Source: Onchocerca volvulus (taxonomy: Eukaryota > Nematoda > Chromadorea > Rhabditida > Onchocercidae). Taken from it: a stretch of 64,000 nt of DNA. Shown here piece by piece: positions 1 through 14,000 of this stretch (its first letter is position 1; every line of letters begins with the position of its first letter). Made by a program: the position numbers and the translations under genes. Location of the stretch: the NCBI GenBank assembly GCA_000499405.2, contig HG738139.1, positions 70,564 through 134,563 of the forward strand. The letters are read 5' to 3'. Below the pieces are notes generated by a model, which was given only the letters and a program-made list of their open reading frames with translations, did no database searches and was not told the DNA's origin.

Positions 1-3000
1 CCTTGACAAGTAACCGGACAAGAAGGATGACCATCATCATCAATCCATGAATGAAATTCTATAAGAGTAAGTGGATAAGATGTTGGAAAAGAGGAAAGGT
101 TGATGAATGATGGATACGTTGCCATTCCAATTCAGCCTTTCACGGTGACTGTTTTTAAACCTCTTCCAATCATTCATTTTGGAAAGCAAATGGGAAGTAT
201 AATTTCAATTCCATTTTACATTTAAATTCACTCTTATTTACCCGCTTAGATGGATAATTATTCATTATTGGCATAAAGGCTGGGGGCAAAAATCGCATCA
301 TCATTATCAATATCATCTGATTAAGTAATCGAAACGAAGACCGATGATATTAAGGAATTAAATTGTTGACATTAATATTTAATTATTATTATTCTTACTA
401 TTTTTGCTATATTGAAAAATGATGGAATCATCTTACATTCAGTATGCTTGATTTTCCATGATAGCAGTAATAATCATATTAATTATCATCATAACAGTAA
501 CTTAATATCTTCGAGGTTGTTTTCATAGATGCATGCCGTTTTCCAAATTATCGGTTTGAAAGTGCATAAAAAGTTTGGATTCTATGATGGACACGAGGAA
601 GAAACTGACCTCAATAAGATCACTATAATTTCAGAATGACCCAAAACTGAAAACCTTAGATGAAACCAATTACAGATTCACTAATAGAATATACAACTGT
701 TAATAATTTGATATCTAATGTTCCCATTTAAATTATAAATTATCGATGAAGAGGATAAAGAAAATAATGTGACAATCATCGTACCAATGGTTGCAATTTT
801 TTGTATTCACTTGATTTGTATAAAAAAAAAAAAAAAGGAAAAAAAAGGAAAAAAAAAGAAAATAAAAAATGAGAGATGAATTGGGGAGGAAGAAAGGTAG
901 GAATGAAAAAAAGGGGGGCACAAAGTTTGAGATATGTTAGGGAAAGATTCATCAATCCTTGTACTTCTTCCAATTTTTCGAGCAAAATTGCAATACAATG
1001 AATAAATGGAATGCTGTGACCTCGTCTGACCGAAGTTTTGAAGGTCAAACGATGATGGAACAAATATGTACTCAGGAGGAACTAATCGGGAAGAAATGCT
1101 CTTCAGGAACAAATTTCTATTATTTATTACATTCACGCCTATTCAAATACACTCACATATTCATAATTAAAATACTTGCACAGAAATAAACAATTTGTCC
1201 ATCTATATATTCAAATATATGCAATATGAACTTCCATATATAATAATCACCGATTATTGCACAATTTATTTTTCAACCTTCATTCAAAATCTAGCAATTG
1301 TCAAAACTTGTAGTCTTTCAAACTTTCAATAATTCATAACGAATACTATCACTTTTATATGTGCATTAACTACATTACACCACTCATTATTATTATATTA
1401 TTGTTATTATTATTAAATTCAGTGAAATTAAGGTTTAAGAGAGATGAATAAAATGCATAGAACCATTATAAAATATTTATTCATCAAATTAAATTATCCT
1501 TGTAAGATTATCGTGGTGAATTTAAATTGATACAAATAAGTATTATAATTGCGATAAAAAATGGATATTATCAGTATTATTTTCATTAAAAATCATTGAT
1601 ATTATCAGCATTATTTTCATTAAAAATCATTGATTATTTAAAGTATAGTTTTATCATAAGTTTGCTACTTTTATTAACTATTGACTTATCATTAATCATT
1701 TCTCACTTTAATGCACATTTAATATTAACTCGGATATGTACTAATTAATAGTAAAAACTGAATTGAATAAACTCTTAAAAAGCCTTAATGACGACAATGA
1801 TATGGCTAATAGTTTTGCTTAAAAAACTGAATTTCCAAATAAGATTGTTTTTACAACTTCAATTTTCAAAATTTAATTTTTATTAAAGTGGAAATTTTAT
1901 TTAGTGGCTCAAATTACATCATTAACAGTTATTGTGGAAATAAATCGTTCTAAATTTAGTTTCCAAAGGAATTTGAAAATTTAATTTAAGACATTGATTT
2001 TGAATTTTATTACTTCACTTCAGCGATTAAACCGTTATAAATTACATGGAAGGATTTTTTTTTGGTATAGAAAAAAAACTCTTTTTTTGAAATCCTTCAA
2101 TAATTTCCAAAAGTTTACCGATGGAAATGTAAAACACGAAGAAGACAGGAGCATGGAACATTCCTCTCTTGCCTTGAACTCATTTTCCTAACAATGTCAT
2201 TCATTGTCACCATTATAGTGATGATTTAAAGTGCGCTAACATTAACACTTCTGATACAATACTTTCACTCTTTTTTTTTCAGCTGAAAAAAAAACATGTC
2301 GCACTTAAATCAACTTTTTTCACCTTTTTCAATTTCCCTAAATGAATTCTGCGAAATTCCATCAAATTTAAATCATGCATTCGATTAAATTAAACGATAT
2401 GCATATTATTCAGTTATCATGTCTAAACCAATTATTTATATCAATTAATTATCAAATTTATGATGTTACCTTATTCAATTGAATTTCATTTCAAAGATTT
2501 CAAATTGTTAGAGAATTGAAATTACTTGCTTAACATTAAAGTTTCAGTAAAGAATTTGCGACATTGCTAACAATAATTAATTATTTCATTCTATCAATTC
2601 AAGCACTTCTTTCGAATTATATTTTGACAAAATTTGAATAAGACAAAATACAAACACGAATATTTCGCATAAAATCTGGATTAATGCAAGCATGGTGTAG
2701 ATTGATGAAACAATATATATAATAGCTTAAAATAGAAAAATTTTACTGACAAAATCTTACTTATTTTAATTTATCTACCATTCGATACATATTCAATAAG
2801 TCATTTGAACATAACAGAATGTATCGTGCAATCTCCAAGAAATGCATAATATGTAAATTGAATTTTTTATTAATTTTCTACTTCTTTTTCTTGATTTTCA
2901 AAATCTGCGATCAATCTACCACATTGTTATTCTTTTCTTGTCTTTCTTTGTTCTTTTTTGTGCTTTTTTGGATGAATATTTGAAATACATGCTTGGTTTT

Positions 3001-4939
3001 TTTAAAGTTTACCATGTAGAAGAAAAAATCTGGGAAATTAAAAGACTAAAAGAAAGATACTTCTGAATATGAACAATATTTCATTTACAATAACTTCTTC
3101 ATTTCAATCGCTTCTAATTTTTTTTCTACTAACACATACATATGTATTTGAGAATAAAATCAAAACGGACAAACTGCGATTGAGAATATCGTCATCTTCT
3201 GATGCAATGAAATAGCCCAGGTATCTTTCCTCAACCAAAACTTGTAATCCTTCCTTTTATTCAAGTTGCAGTTTGCTTTTTTTATCTCTAATCTTTATTA
3301 GCTTTTTTTTTCAAATGTGGAAATAGCGGAAGGTCTCAGAAAGTAATATTATGCGCTAATTCGTCGTACTCAAAAAAAAAAAGTCAATAATAGAGGTCAA
3401 TTTTGAAAGAAAAAAAAAGGAAAACGAAGAAATATGAAAGGACTTATGCTTGTTTTGACCTCTTCAAAATCATTATCTTATGCTGCATTTGTTAAATGTT
3501 TCTTAAAAATTGAAAATTTATTTAACTAATCTGTTGGGAATTAGAAATATGTTTAACCAATCTGTTTTCCTTTAAATTTATGATGAAAGATAAATTTCGC
3601 TTTCAAAAGAAAGAAAACGAGAGAGGAAGGAAATAGATAATTGCAAAAGTTGATTAAGAGAACAAAAAATAAGAGAATGAGGATGGTTTACTTGTTTTTC
3701 TCTTTAGCATTAAAAAATTTTGCTTCCTTTATTTGTTGTGTTAAAGTTATTTTGGTATCAGAAAAAGCAATTTTGATAATCAAATTCATCTGTTTCAATT
3801 TTCCTAGAAATTCAAGTCCGAATAAAAGCACTTATTAACAGTGTAAAAAAATACTTTTATTATTTGAATTCTATTCATAGATTATATTGGATTAAAATAG
3901 ATTATATTGATTCATAGATCATATTGAATAATTTAGAATTTTTTAGATCTCTTTTATTCCTATTATTTCTGTTCTGATCATTACTCTCAATATGATTTAG
4001 CTTTCAATTTAAATTATTATGACATCCCAATGCATCATTCAATTTTTACGAATAAATTTAATTTCGATGAATTATTTAAAATTTTTGATTTTTTTTATTC
4101 TCAGAGGCATTTGCTTCCTTACATTCCTTATCTGCAAATTTCCTTTATTTTATGTAATTCAAATTTGAAGTTGTCGTGATTATTAGTTTTTGAAACTTTA
4201 GAAATTCCGAATTTTCATCATCATTCAATTTTGATCTCAAGAAAAAACAGAATCATTAATTCATTCTTCCAACTCTTATATATGTCTTTGCAATCCGTCA
4301 CGAAAATACGGAAATAAAGTTATTAAAAAATATTTTGAGACCATTAAATATTCTTTTTTACTTCCTACTGGTTACTACAAGAAATCTTCATAATATTAAT
4401 CCATTTCTCCTTTTTATCATTTTTGTATTTAACAGACATTGATCATATCATACATGTTATTGAAACACAAAATTTGTTTTTTCTTTTGGCAAATTACATC
4501 AAATGAAATGCCGAATGACTGATTCGCTTAAATTTAAAATTTTCTTATATAAATTACATGATACAGAAATTCGAATTGAGTATATAAAAATACAAGCTTG
4601 ATTGATATAAATCATAAAGCATATAAGTTTTCATGCCATCAAGTATATGAATATACAAGTTATAATCGCTTAAGAATCTACTTATGGTAAATAGTCTTTG
4701 ATTTCCTTACATTCTGAAATTCCATCCATTTTCTTCATTTCTGACAGAAAGAATTACACTTTATTTGCGGTACAAAATGATCAGTAAATATTGTTGAAGT
4801 TATAACCAATGATATATTATTTGTCATAGCTGATTTGAGATTTAATTAAAATTTAAACAATCATCAATCAATAGTTATATTTATAAATGGAACTATAGTT
4901 AATGTGCTGCTTCATAAGTAGCACTCACATGAAAATACA
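1..4939. other. upstream intergenic region, no gene recognised
   Basis: This AT-rich stretch lies before the first exon of the mua-3-like gene. Open frames here are short, mostly low-complexity (poly-T/poly-A derived) and lack splice context. The part at about 940-1120 is less AT-rich and open in several frames on both strands, so it could be a 5' UTR exon or a conserved regulatory element, but nothing in it is recognisable. The promoter of the long mua-3 transcript should lie in or near the right part of this stretch; I see no clear core promoter. Confidence 0.6.
1564..1631. repeat. 34-bp unit in two tandem copies
   Basis: Two adjacent copies of a 34-bp AT-rich unit occupy 1564-1597 and 1598-1631. 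They begin GATATTATCA and end AAAAATCATT, and differ at one base (T/C at unit position 12). It is a simple recent tandem duplication in non-coding DNA with no evident function. Confidence 0.9.
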
Positions 4940-5006
4940 ATGTCTTTCAGAGTGATTTTTGTTTGGTTTATTTGCATATTCGATTCGATCCTTGTAGAAG
5001 CTCCGG
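4940..5006 (+). CDS. mua-3: mua-3 exon 1: start codon and signal peptide
   Basis: ATG at 4940 opens a short exon encoding MSFRVIFVWFICIFDSILVEAP, a basic residue followed by a hydrophobic core, typical of a secretory signal peptide. It ends at 5006 before a GT in phase 1, the phase needed by the first LDLa exon at 6764. An ATG 11 nt upstream, in another frame, gives only a seven-codon frame. No other signal-peptide exon was seen between here and 6764. The joined product is a type I membrane protein, consistent with the C-terminal transmembrane helix. Confidence 0.7.
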
Positions 5007-8000
5007 GTAATTAACTGGCCAGAAAAACTTTGGAGTTTGGAAATCAATATTTAGTTCACGCAAAACAATTTCAACTTTGAAATTAAACAGAAAAAAAATG
5101 ATTTTTCACTCTTTTTACCATTAAAAGAATGGTAACAATTTTGCATGATTGGAAAATCTATGATCAAGAAAAGTACTTACTTTTTGAAAAAAAAAAAAAA
5201 AAAAACTAGAAAACATGAAGAAATTTCATTAATTAATTAGTGAATTAATATTTGTTTGATGTCGTAAATAATAGTAACGAATAACAATGATGGCTTTAAT
5301 ATGACATTTAATTTTACCTGTTTTCTCATTTATTCGTTTTGTCTATTTATTTATTTGTTTATCTACTTATTGGTATATTACGAGAAAATTCCACTTTTTT
5401 CTGAATTTAAATTCAATAATCAAATTTTTAACGACTAACAATAATGTTATTAGATTGATTTGAATTGAACGACAGATATAAATAATTTATTATTCAGTGC
5501 GTTATTTTTGCCATTGAAACATTCAATTTCATCATTCGATTTTATTTCGTCTTTTTTCTTTTTTTTTTTAACCTGTTCAATTAAATCTTAACTAACAAAA
5601 TGAAATTTTAATATTTTTTTATTTTTCAGCATTCACTGGCGTGAATTAGATTTTCGAAATTTCAGAACAGATAAATAACATTGCCGTAATTTTAAAGATA
5701 AAGGCAAAACTTGTGAGAGTAATTTTATTGATAATAACGACTTTGATTAATAATCGCAATAATAGTGATCATGATTTTGATGTAATTCATCTAATTATAA
5801 TTGTTTAACAGTAATCTTTCGATTTAATTGTCGTTATGATATGAACAGTAGTAATAACAAAAAGGATAAAAATAACGGGAAGCGTAAAGATATTGAATCT
5901 TGCATCTTCAGATATTCAAATCAGATTTCAAAAATCAAGACTCGAAAAAACATGCTGTATAAAAGAATTATTAGATGCACCACAGATTTTATCCAGAATC
6001 TAACGTTCGGATTTTGCGCAACACGTTGCACTGCGGATTCCACGCAAAGTCCCCTGCTTAGAAATCTAATAGCTCATATCAGTTGAAATTACCTGTCTTA
6101 ACCGGCTTTTTTTTTCTGTGGAGGAGGTTTGCATAGTTTAATAGATCATAAGAATTAATTATTTCGATTTTATATTGCAAGTATCACTATCTTAGAATAT
6201 TAAGTCTAATGGGTAAAAATTGTTAATTTTATTAGTATCGAAATCTTCAACAAGATGCATGCGGAAATTTCGCCTCATTAATGACGTTTGAGTTTTTATT
6301 GACAGGATTCGTGTAGACGGAATTTTAAAAATTTGTCACTTGAAAATTAAATTTTGAAGTGACTATGTTGCTGATAAACATATGCATATTGATTCTCAAG
6401 AAAACTGCATCACCATAATAGATAATCGAAAATTTTTATCATAAATTATTGGCAAAACATTGGAATAGTGTTGTAATATGTAAATTTATTAAACTATTTA
6501 CTAAATTATGAATTCATTAATAAAATCCAATGTTTTATTTTGAAAGATAAAAGAAAAGCTTCAGATTTCTTCAAAACAATCAATGAAATGATACAATATT
6601 TGGTAGAATTGAAAATTCATATCTTTTTTACTGATAAGATAAATTTGTTTATTTCAGTCAATTTGATTTATAATTTTGATTCAAAGCTAAATGAATTTTG
6701 AAAAATATGAGAAATTCATTAATTCAGTTTTTATATTTCCATCCTGTTCCTTTTATATTTTAGAATGTTTTCCGTGGCAATTCGACTGTCATTTCGGGAT
6801 TCCACGGTGCATTTCGCAGTTCAAAGTTAACGATGGTGCAATCGATTGCATTTCTGGATTTGACGAAGGTTTAATCTCAGTAAAATTATTAGTTCTGCTT
6901 ACTGTAAATTCCTCAAACATGGAATGAGAATCTTGATTTGATCTCACAATTTTCGCTGAATCGACTATTCAAACAATGAATAATCCGAATTTTTGAGCTA
7001 AAAGATTTCTGATTTATGATTTTTTAAAATTATCTTAAATTTAAGATAATTCATCTCATCTCAGGTTGTCCACCGCATAATTTCGTTTGTGCTGATAAGA
7101 GTGCTTGCATCGATTTCTCCAAATATCAAGATGGTATACCCCATTGTAAAGATAAATCTGATGAACGTATGTTTTCATCGTTTCTTTCGTAAATTTCATT
7201 TATTTTACTGAACTTGTTATAAATTATTTAAGATTAACTTTTTCGGTTTTCAAATTTTTTTGAATTTTCACAGTTTTGAAATTATTTAATCAAACTTGTA
7301 AAAATAGTATGATGAAATAGTAAAATAAAATTTGACATTAATGATTCGATTGAACAACATATGAAATCCGTTTATGGAAATGAAAAATAAACCATCATTT
7401 AAAAAAAAAAAAAAAAAAAAAACCCATATATTTATTGCAGTGATTGCAATTTGAATTTTTAATTTCCTTTTTCAGATTTTCTATCATTCATTGGTCTTTG
7501 TCCTTCTTTCCTAAAATATATTTTACATTCAACTTTTCTTCTTTTTTGCTTCCAGCATGTCCAGCCGGTGATTTTTTATGCAACGATCATTCAAAATGCA
7601 TCGAAGGAAGACGTTTCCAAGACGGAATTGCCGACTGCAAAGATGGCTCAGATGAAGGTTACCTTTTTCATTGTATTTCTCTCACCTTTCCTTTCTTTTT
7701 TTGTCTGCTTTTCTTTCCTTTTTTTAAAAATAAAATTTGGAATTCTCTTTTTGGCCTCTTTTTTGCCAATGAATGTATTCTTATCGTAATTCTTACAGTC
7801 GGTTCTCTTTTCTTCTTTTTTTTTTTTTCAGTTTATTTGTTTATTTTTTGCGATGTTTTACGATCTGATCACTCTCTTTTTCTTCATTCAATCAAGGACA
7901 TCAATTTTCACCTGGATACAATTACCTGGATAAGGGAAACTCATTTTTTATAAGAGGCAGAATAGAGGACACTGAAGGACATTTGATACTGTTATTTATG

Positions 8001-11000
8001 AGTACATTGTTTTCTCTTTCTCTCTCTCTTTCTTTCTCTCTCTTTAAATCATTTCTATTAAATTTGAAATGATTTAAAGCATGATGAATGATTCACATCG
8101 CTATTTCTCTATATAATGGAATGTTTTAAGAAAAAAAGAAACAAAGAGAAACTGCTAATTTTTTTCTCAATATCCGCTTTCCAGCTAAATAGAATCCATA
8201 TTTTCAAAAAAAATGGAAAATAATTAAAATAGAGTTTTATCAAAAATTTGAAATTTATATACTGTTGACTGAAAACTTATTTGTTTCAAAAAAAAAAAAA
8301 GAATCATAAACTCGTAAGCTATACAATATTCTTGTATCGTAAGAAATCATATTATTGATAGATGATATTACTGAATAATAGGGAAATGGAAATAATCCCA
8401 AGCATTGACAATTCGATTTTTATTTTCAAAAAGCCAAATATTCATTTTAAACAGCCTAATAACGCTGTCGTTTTCATTGAAAATTTACTTCAAATTTTTT
8501 ATTTAATTACCAAAAATTTATTGTAATATTTTTTCGAACAAAATTTCCAGGCATAATTCTTTAAATTCAAAATTTGTTTCAGACATTTTGTCGTTATGCA
8601 AATTACGGAAATGCAGCACAGCCAATTTTTTTCTTTTCCAGAATGTACGGTAACCCAGTTTGAATGTAGTTGCGGTAAAACTCGATGCGTAGATGGAGAA
8701 ATACTGAAAGATGGTAAAAGAGATTGCGAAGATGGTTCTGATGAAACAGGTCCATCTAAGAAAAAGCTCTGTCCAGACGGAAGTCCAGTTCGGCAAAATC
8801 GAGCCAAGAATCGTACCGTACTATATCCAACTTACAGTGCGATCGCTCAATGCCCAGATCCATCGGTTTGTAACGATGAACTGGGAGAAATATGTATTGT
8901 AAGTAATTTTACCTCCAAAAAATACTTTCCTTATTTTGGTTTAGTTGCGTAATTCAGTTTCAAGCTTTTTTCATTCCGGTATTTCATTTTAGTTACATAA
9001 TTTTATTTCGAATTTTCATTTTAAAAAAAAATGTTTTTTAGCATCGTATCTTCCCAAATATATAGATCTTATATATTTTTCTCACTTATCATTTTTTGCT
9101 ACCATAATATTAGTTAACAATATCGATTATTGACTGGTTTGGAAAACTTTTTCTTTGCTTATTTTGTGAATTTTAATGAAATTTCAGATGGTTGGAGGAG
9201 CAACACATTGTGTTTGTAAGAAAGGAACTATTCGGCCACAAGGTTCACCGCGATGTGTACTGGAACCTCTGCTTCAACAATACCTGAATAATATCATCGG
9301 AAATTGCACCGAAATTCAGAAAGATCTAATCGAAGTTTACGGCGAGAAAGTAAGCTTCTCTCATGACTCATCCCGTACTTATGCTCGTAAAGAAATGGAA
9401 TGTAATCCAGATTCAAAAACTCCATGCAAAGGTTAAATTTTTAAAATTAAAAAAAAAAAATGGAACCTATTCTTTCGGAAATAAAGACTGCCTTCCTCAA
9501 ATTGAATCTATCAACCAATAATTTTGTCGTCAATAATCTTTAAATTGAAAATTCTTTTCTTTTAAAGATTTAAAATGATACGCTGTTACAACCTTTTAAA
9601 TTAAAACAGTGATTTAAGCATTATCTTGACAACTTTTTTTTTCTTTAGGGTCAAATTTGAATTCATTTAATTTGAATTTACTTTTTAATCAAAAGAGCTG
9701 ATATTGGGAGAGAATTTTTACTGTTCAGGTTATGGTGAGGTATGCTTGCCAGATGCATCTGGTCGTCATCGTTGCACATGTGCAAATAATGGTACTCGTA
9801 TGGATGACATTTGCTTGGGTGAATTTCAAGAATCAAAATTTAAATTTAATATCAACTAATCGATTAGATCAAATCGAACAAATGATATAATTTTAATACA
9901 GCATTGTAATCCTGAAAAGAAAGAAATATTTGAACAAATCTTATATTTTAAAATAATTAATTTCAATTCAGTAAATGAATGCAGTAGACCAGAATTGAAT
10001 GATTGTGATCCAAATGCATCATGCATGGATAGCGTACTATCTTATGAATGCTTCTGCAACGAAGGCTTCATTGATACGTCAATTTCACCAAAAACACGGC
10101 CCGGAATTAAATGCGCAAAATGTTTGTTTAAAATTGTAGTAATTCATTATCAATTTCGAGTATTTTACTACTAACTTCAAAGATCAGAATAATCTAGTCA
10201 ATTGTTGTCGAGTTTTGGTAACAATATTTCTAATTTCAAACATCTCTAATGGATCAATTATAGATTTGAAAAAAAACTTTATATTATTGGAGTGAGTGTG
10301 ACAAGAATTAGCTCGAAATTAATTGACTCGAATTTCTTATTTCTCAAATACAAGATAAAATTTCCATTTAATCCTTATGCAACCAACGAAATATTAATAA
10401 TTATTTGAGTATCATAGGTCAATTTGTCCCTGTTTTCTTTCATTAATTTGATTTAATCCATCCTGGATTAAATTAAATTTTGGAATATCCAAGATTTAAT
10501 CATGATTAATCGAGTATGCGCAGAAACTTGAAAGAATCGGATTTGCTGCAATTATAAGTAATTATAATAATCACTAAATTGAATGCCATGATGATTGAAA
10601 GATAAGAAATTAATTTTCTTCATTGATCTTCAAATCGAAAATAAAAATATAATACCTACCATTAGTGATGCTATTTCAGTGATAAAAATTTTGAGTTCAA
10701 AAATACTAATAAACAATTATTCTTATTTTTTCTACAGGAATCTGAGCGGGGAGGAGGGAAAGCTCTAAATTTTTTTCTCGTATAGAATTTCGTTTCTTTC
10801 ACTGTAGGATAAGAACATACTGTGGTATAGTGTAAACAAAAGTTGATGTAATTAGAGAAGTAGAATTACTACGAAATTTCCAAGCAAGAAGAAATATTAA
10901 CATTGCTAAGATTTTCGAGTTATTCTAATATATGAAATGATTAAAATTAATCAAGTTTATCAAATGCCAGTGGTGGATGAGTGTGCATCACGAACGACGA

Positions 11001-14000
11001 ATGATTGTGATGAAAATGCAGAATGTATTGATAAGCCGATCAGTTATACGTGTCGTTGTCGCAACGGTTATCTAGATATTTCGGAAGGTGGTGCAAGAAA
11101 TCCAGGACGAAAATGTCATAAATGTATGCAATCAGTTACTTTTATTTTCACTTCAAATTATATTGACCCAATTTTAATTTATATCCTCTTCTAATGTTGA
11201 TAAATTCAAATGTATGCTACAAAGATTTGGTTAAAAGCAACAATTTGTTAAAAGAAATCAACTGAATTGAATATTAATGTAATATCATTAACCAAATAAA
11301 TGCGGAAAATTTATCCATTAAATAATCAGTTTTTTTGTTTAGTTATTTTCGTAGTTTGAATTCTTTGAATTCTATTGAAATCAATTTTAAAACTCCCGAC
11401 GTTAATGTCGTATAATTTTCTCTATAATTCAGCACGATTTGAATTTTGAATTAGAAATGAATACATCATTATGAAAGCGTAGTTTAGACCTCAACTGCAT
11501 ATTTTCCTAGCTATATAAATCTTTAATTAAAATAAGTTCAAATCATTTAAAGTTTTACTCAAAATAGTAATAACAGTAACGGTAATAATATCGTTTCAAC
11601 TCTTTTCAAAGAACCAAAATAATAAAAAAAATTTTATCAATTTAGAAAATTTTTTCTTAAACACTTATTAATTTTATTCCTTACAATTTCCTTTCATCTT
11701 TATGCATTCGTAAATTGCAACAGGAATTGTTGCCATTTACTGATCACTGATAAGAAATGATAAAATAAGCAATTATTTACCCACTATGATATATCAAAAT
11801 GTGTGCTGACCTTCACACAACAATTGATAACATCAATCATTTGTATTTATCATGCAAATTGCTATCAGTAGTTAAATTTATGATCTGTTAAAAAAATTTT
11901 TTGTTGAATGATATCAGCAACCGAATTTTTTTCGTTACCTCCGAAAATTTGCAAGATTTTTCGTTCAATTTTTGAAAGCAATTTAAATTTCTAGTAGTGG
12001 ATGAATGTCAAATGGGTTTAGCTGATTGTGATCCGGAAGCAATTTGCATTGATATGACGCATAATTATACATGCAAATGTCCACATGGTTTCGCAGACCA
12101 ATCACCAGACCCGATTAACAAGCCTGGTCGGATTTGTTCCAAATGTAGGCTTTTTTCTTCTTTGTTCATTATTTTTCTTTGAAAAGACAAAAAAATTAAA
12201 TGTTTTGCAATTTTATTATAAATCTAAATTAATAGCACTGGGATTTGTTTCTCTTGCACAAAATTGAAAATATTGATTAGTATCAGCAAATATATTTATG
12301 GATTCATGCAAAAATGTTGTAATTAGCCAAGAAGATAGAGTTAAGAAATAATCGATCTAGTATTATTATTTCTATTATTTGCTAGCATCATGACAGATGA
12401 TATATATTGGAAGTAGAAAATTGGGCAAGGTGAATGGAATGACCTTTTAGTTGTCATTCGATGGCTTTTTCCAGTGAACAATTCATGCGACTCACCGAAC
12501 TTTACCGGATGTAAATCGAAGCATTCGAAATGTGTTGGCATTAAGGATGGCTTCGTATGTCGTTGCATGCATGGTTACATCGATTTGAATCCTACAAATC
12601 CAGGAATAAACTGTTCCAAAGCAGGTATGACATGACATTTCTTTTTCGCCTTCTTCAACATTATCCAAACAAAAAATCAAAAATGTTCCGTTGTACTAGC
12701 GTTATTTGGCTTATCCTGAAATGGCAAACAATTCGATCCACTATATTATACAGTAATCCGAATCGCATTATCTAATATTCGTGTTGTTGTGCAGGGTGCA
12801 GATTGAGATGAATGTTTTTCTGATTTGTTTTAAATGTTGCGAAATTGGAATGAAGTAAATATTTGGAAATTTTAAACAACAACAGAAGTAGAAAGTACAG
12901 AAGATTGGTTGAAAAAAGAAAAGAAAGCTGGAAATAGAAGAGATGAAGGAGAAAGAGGAGAAAGATATTTGTGGAGTAAATAATTATTCTTTCGATAATT
13001 ATCCTTTCGATGGAGCGGAAAGTCCGATATTAGTAATGTTGTAAATAATTGCGGAATTTGTTGGTGATAATTTGTTGTTGCATTTTAACGCTCAGAATAG
13101 AATCTATCGGTATTTCTGATCGAGAAGGACGGAGAAGGAAGGGAAGAAGAAGAGGACGAAGGACGATGCAAGGAAAGGTCAACGAAATGGCCAGTACATG
13201 AAGTAGTCATCTGTTCAGCCGTCTGTACCGCAATTGATAGCACACGGAAAGGATTTTTGGAGGTCGAAAACTGGACACATTTGAGCAGGAGATTGAGATT
13301 ATAATTAGTAGAAAGAGGGAAAGATAGAAGAATGGAGGAGAAGAGAGGTTGGGTCAACGAGTCGAGATCGATGACTGTAAGGGGAAAAAGGGGTAATTTG
13401 GGTGGTCTCATTTCTGCGGCCATTCTCTTGCAACCTTTGCCGATCAAAGAAGAATTTTAAACCGGACGATATTCGGGCAATAGTTTTATAAGAGCGCTAT
13501 AGCGGTGGATTGAGTTGGTTTGAACGGAAGATTCATTTCGCTGCGACTGCGACGGATCGGATCGAACCAGATCCAGATTGAGCGAAATCGCAACCGAACT
13601 ACATGAAACAATAATTGATATAAATATATTATTCCTCCACTGTTCACTGATTACCATTAATTATCTCAATTACGCTTATTGTTTTCTATTTTTCAACTTT
13701 TTTCGAAAGCAAGAACAAAAGTAAATCTTTTTTTTTTCTTAATTTATTTCTATTTTACAGTCGTTTTTCTGAATTCTGAATTATTCGATCTAATTACTGT
13801 TTCTGAAAGAATAAAAATTGCTATTGCTAAATGCAGCTGTTGCTTGTGGCAACAGTAGCTGTTATTGTGTTGCCTAAATTAATTTTAATTAATGCTTTGG
13901 GTGAGTTATTCAATTTTTATTTTATGGCATTTAAAAAGTTCATATTTTAATTTATTATAATGGAAGATAAATAAGAAGGTAAATTTATATTTTCTAATTT

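Noticed and set aside
529..645. 38-codon plus-strand ORF after a TTTTCATAG acceptor-like site
   Set aside because: The peptide has normal composition, but there is no domain, no neighbouring exon and no polyadenylation signal nearby; chance is likely.
733..1136. Three overlapping minus-strand open frames of 62-109 codons
   Set aside because: They run through a T/C-rich low-complexity tract (Phe-rich peptide ends), overlap each other and have no splice or domain support.
7444..7953. 169-codon plus-strand frame across LDLa exon 4
   Set aside because: Only 7556-7657 is coding; the remainder is T-rich intron read as Phe-rich peptide.
12341..12680. Minus-strand frames opposite mua-3 exon 11
   Set aside because: They are shadows of the plus-strand EGF exon, whose cysteine pattern and phase-1 borders are clear.
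13085..13657. Two minus-strand frames of 66 and 120 codons in mua-3 intron 11
   Set aside because: They come from the GC-richer island upstream of the alternative first exon; no domain, splice sites or polyadenylation signal supports a minus-strand gene.
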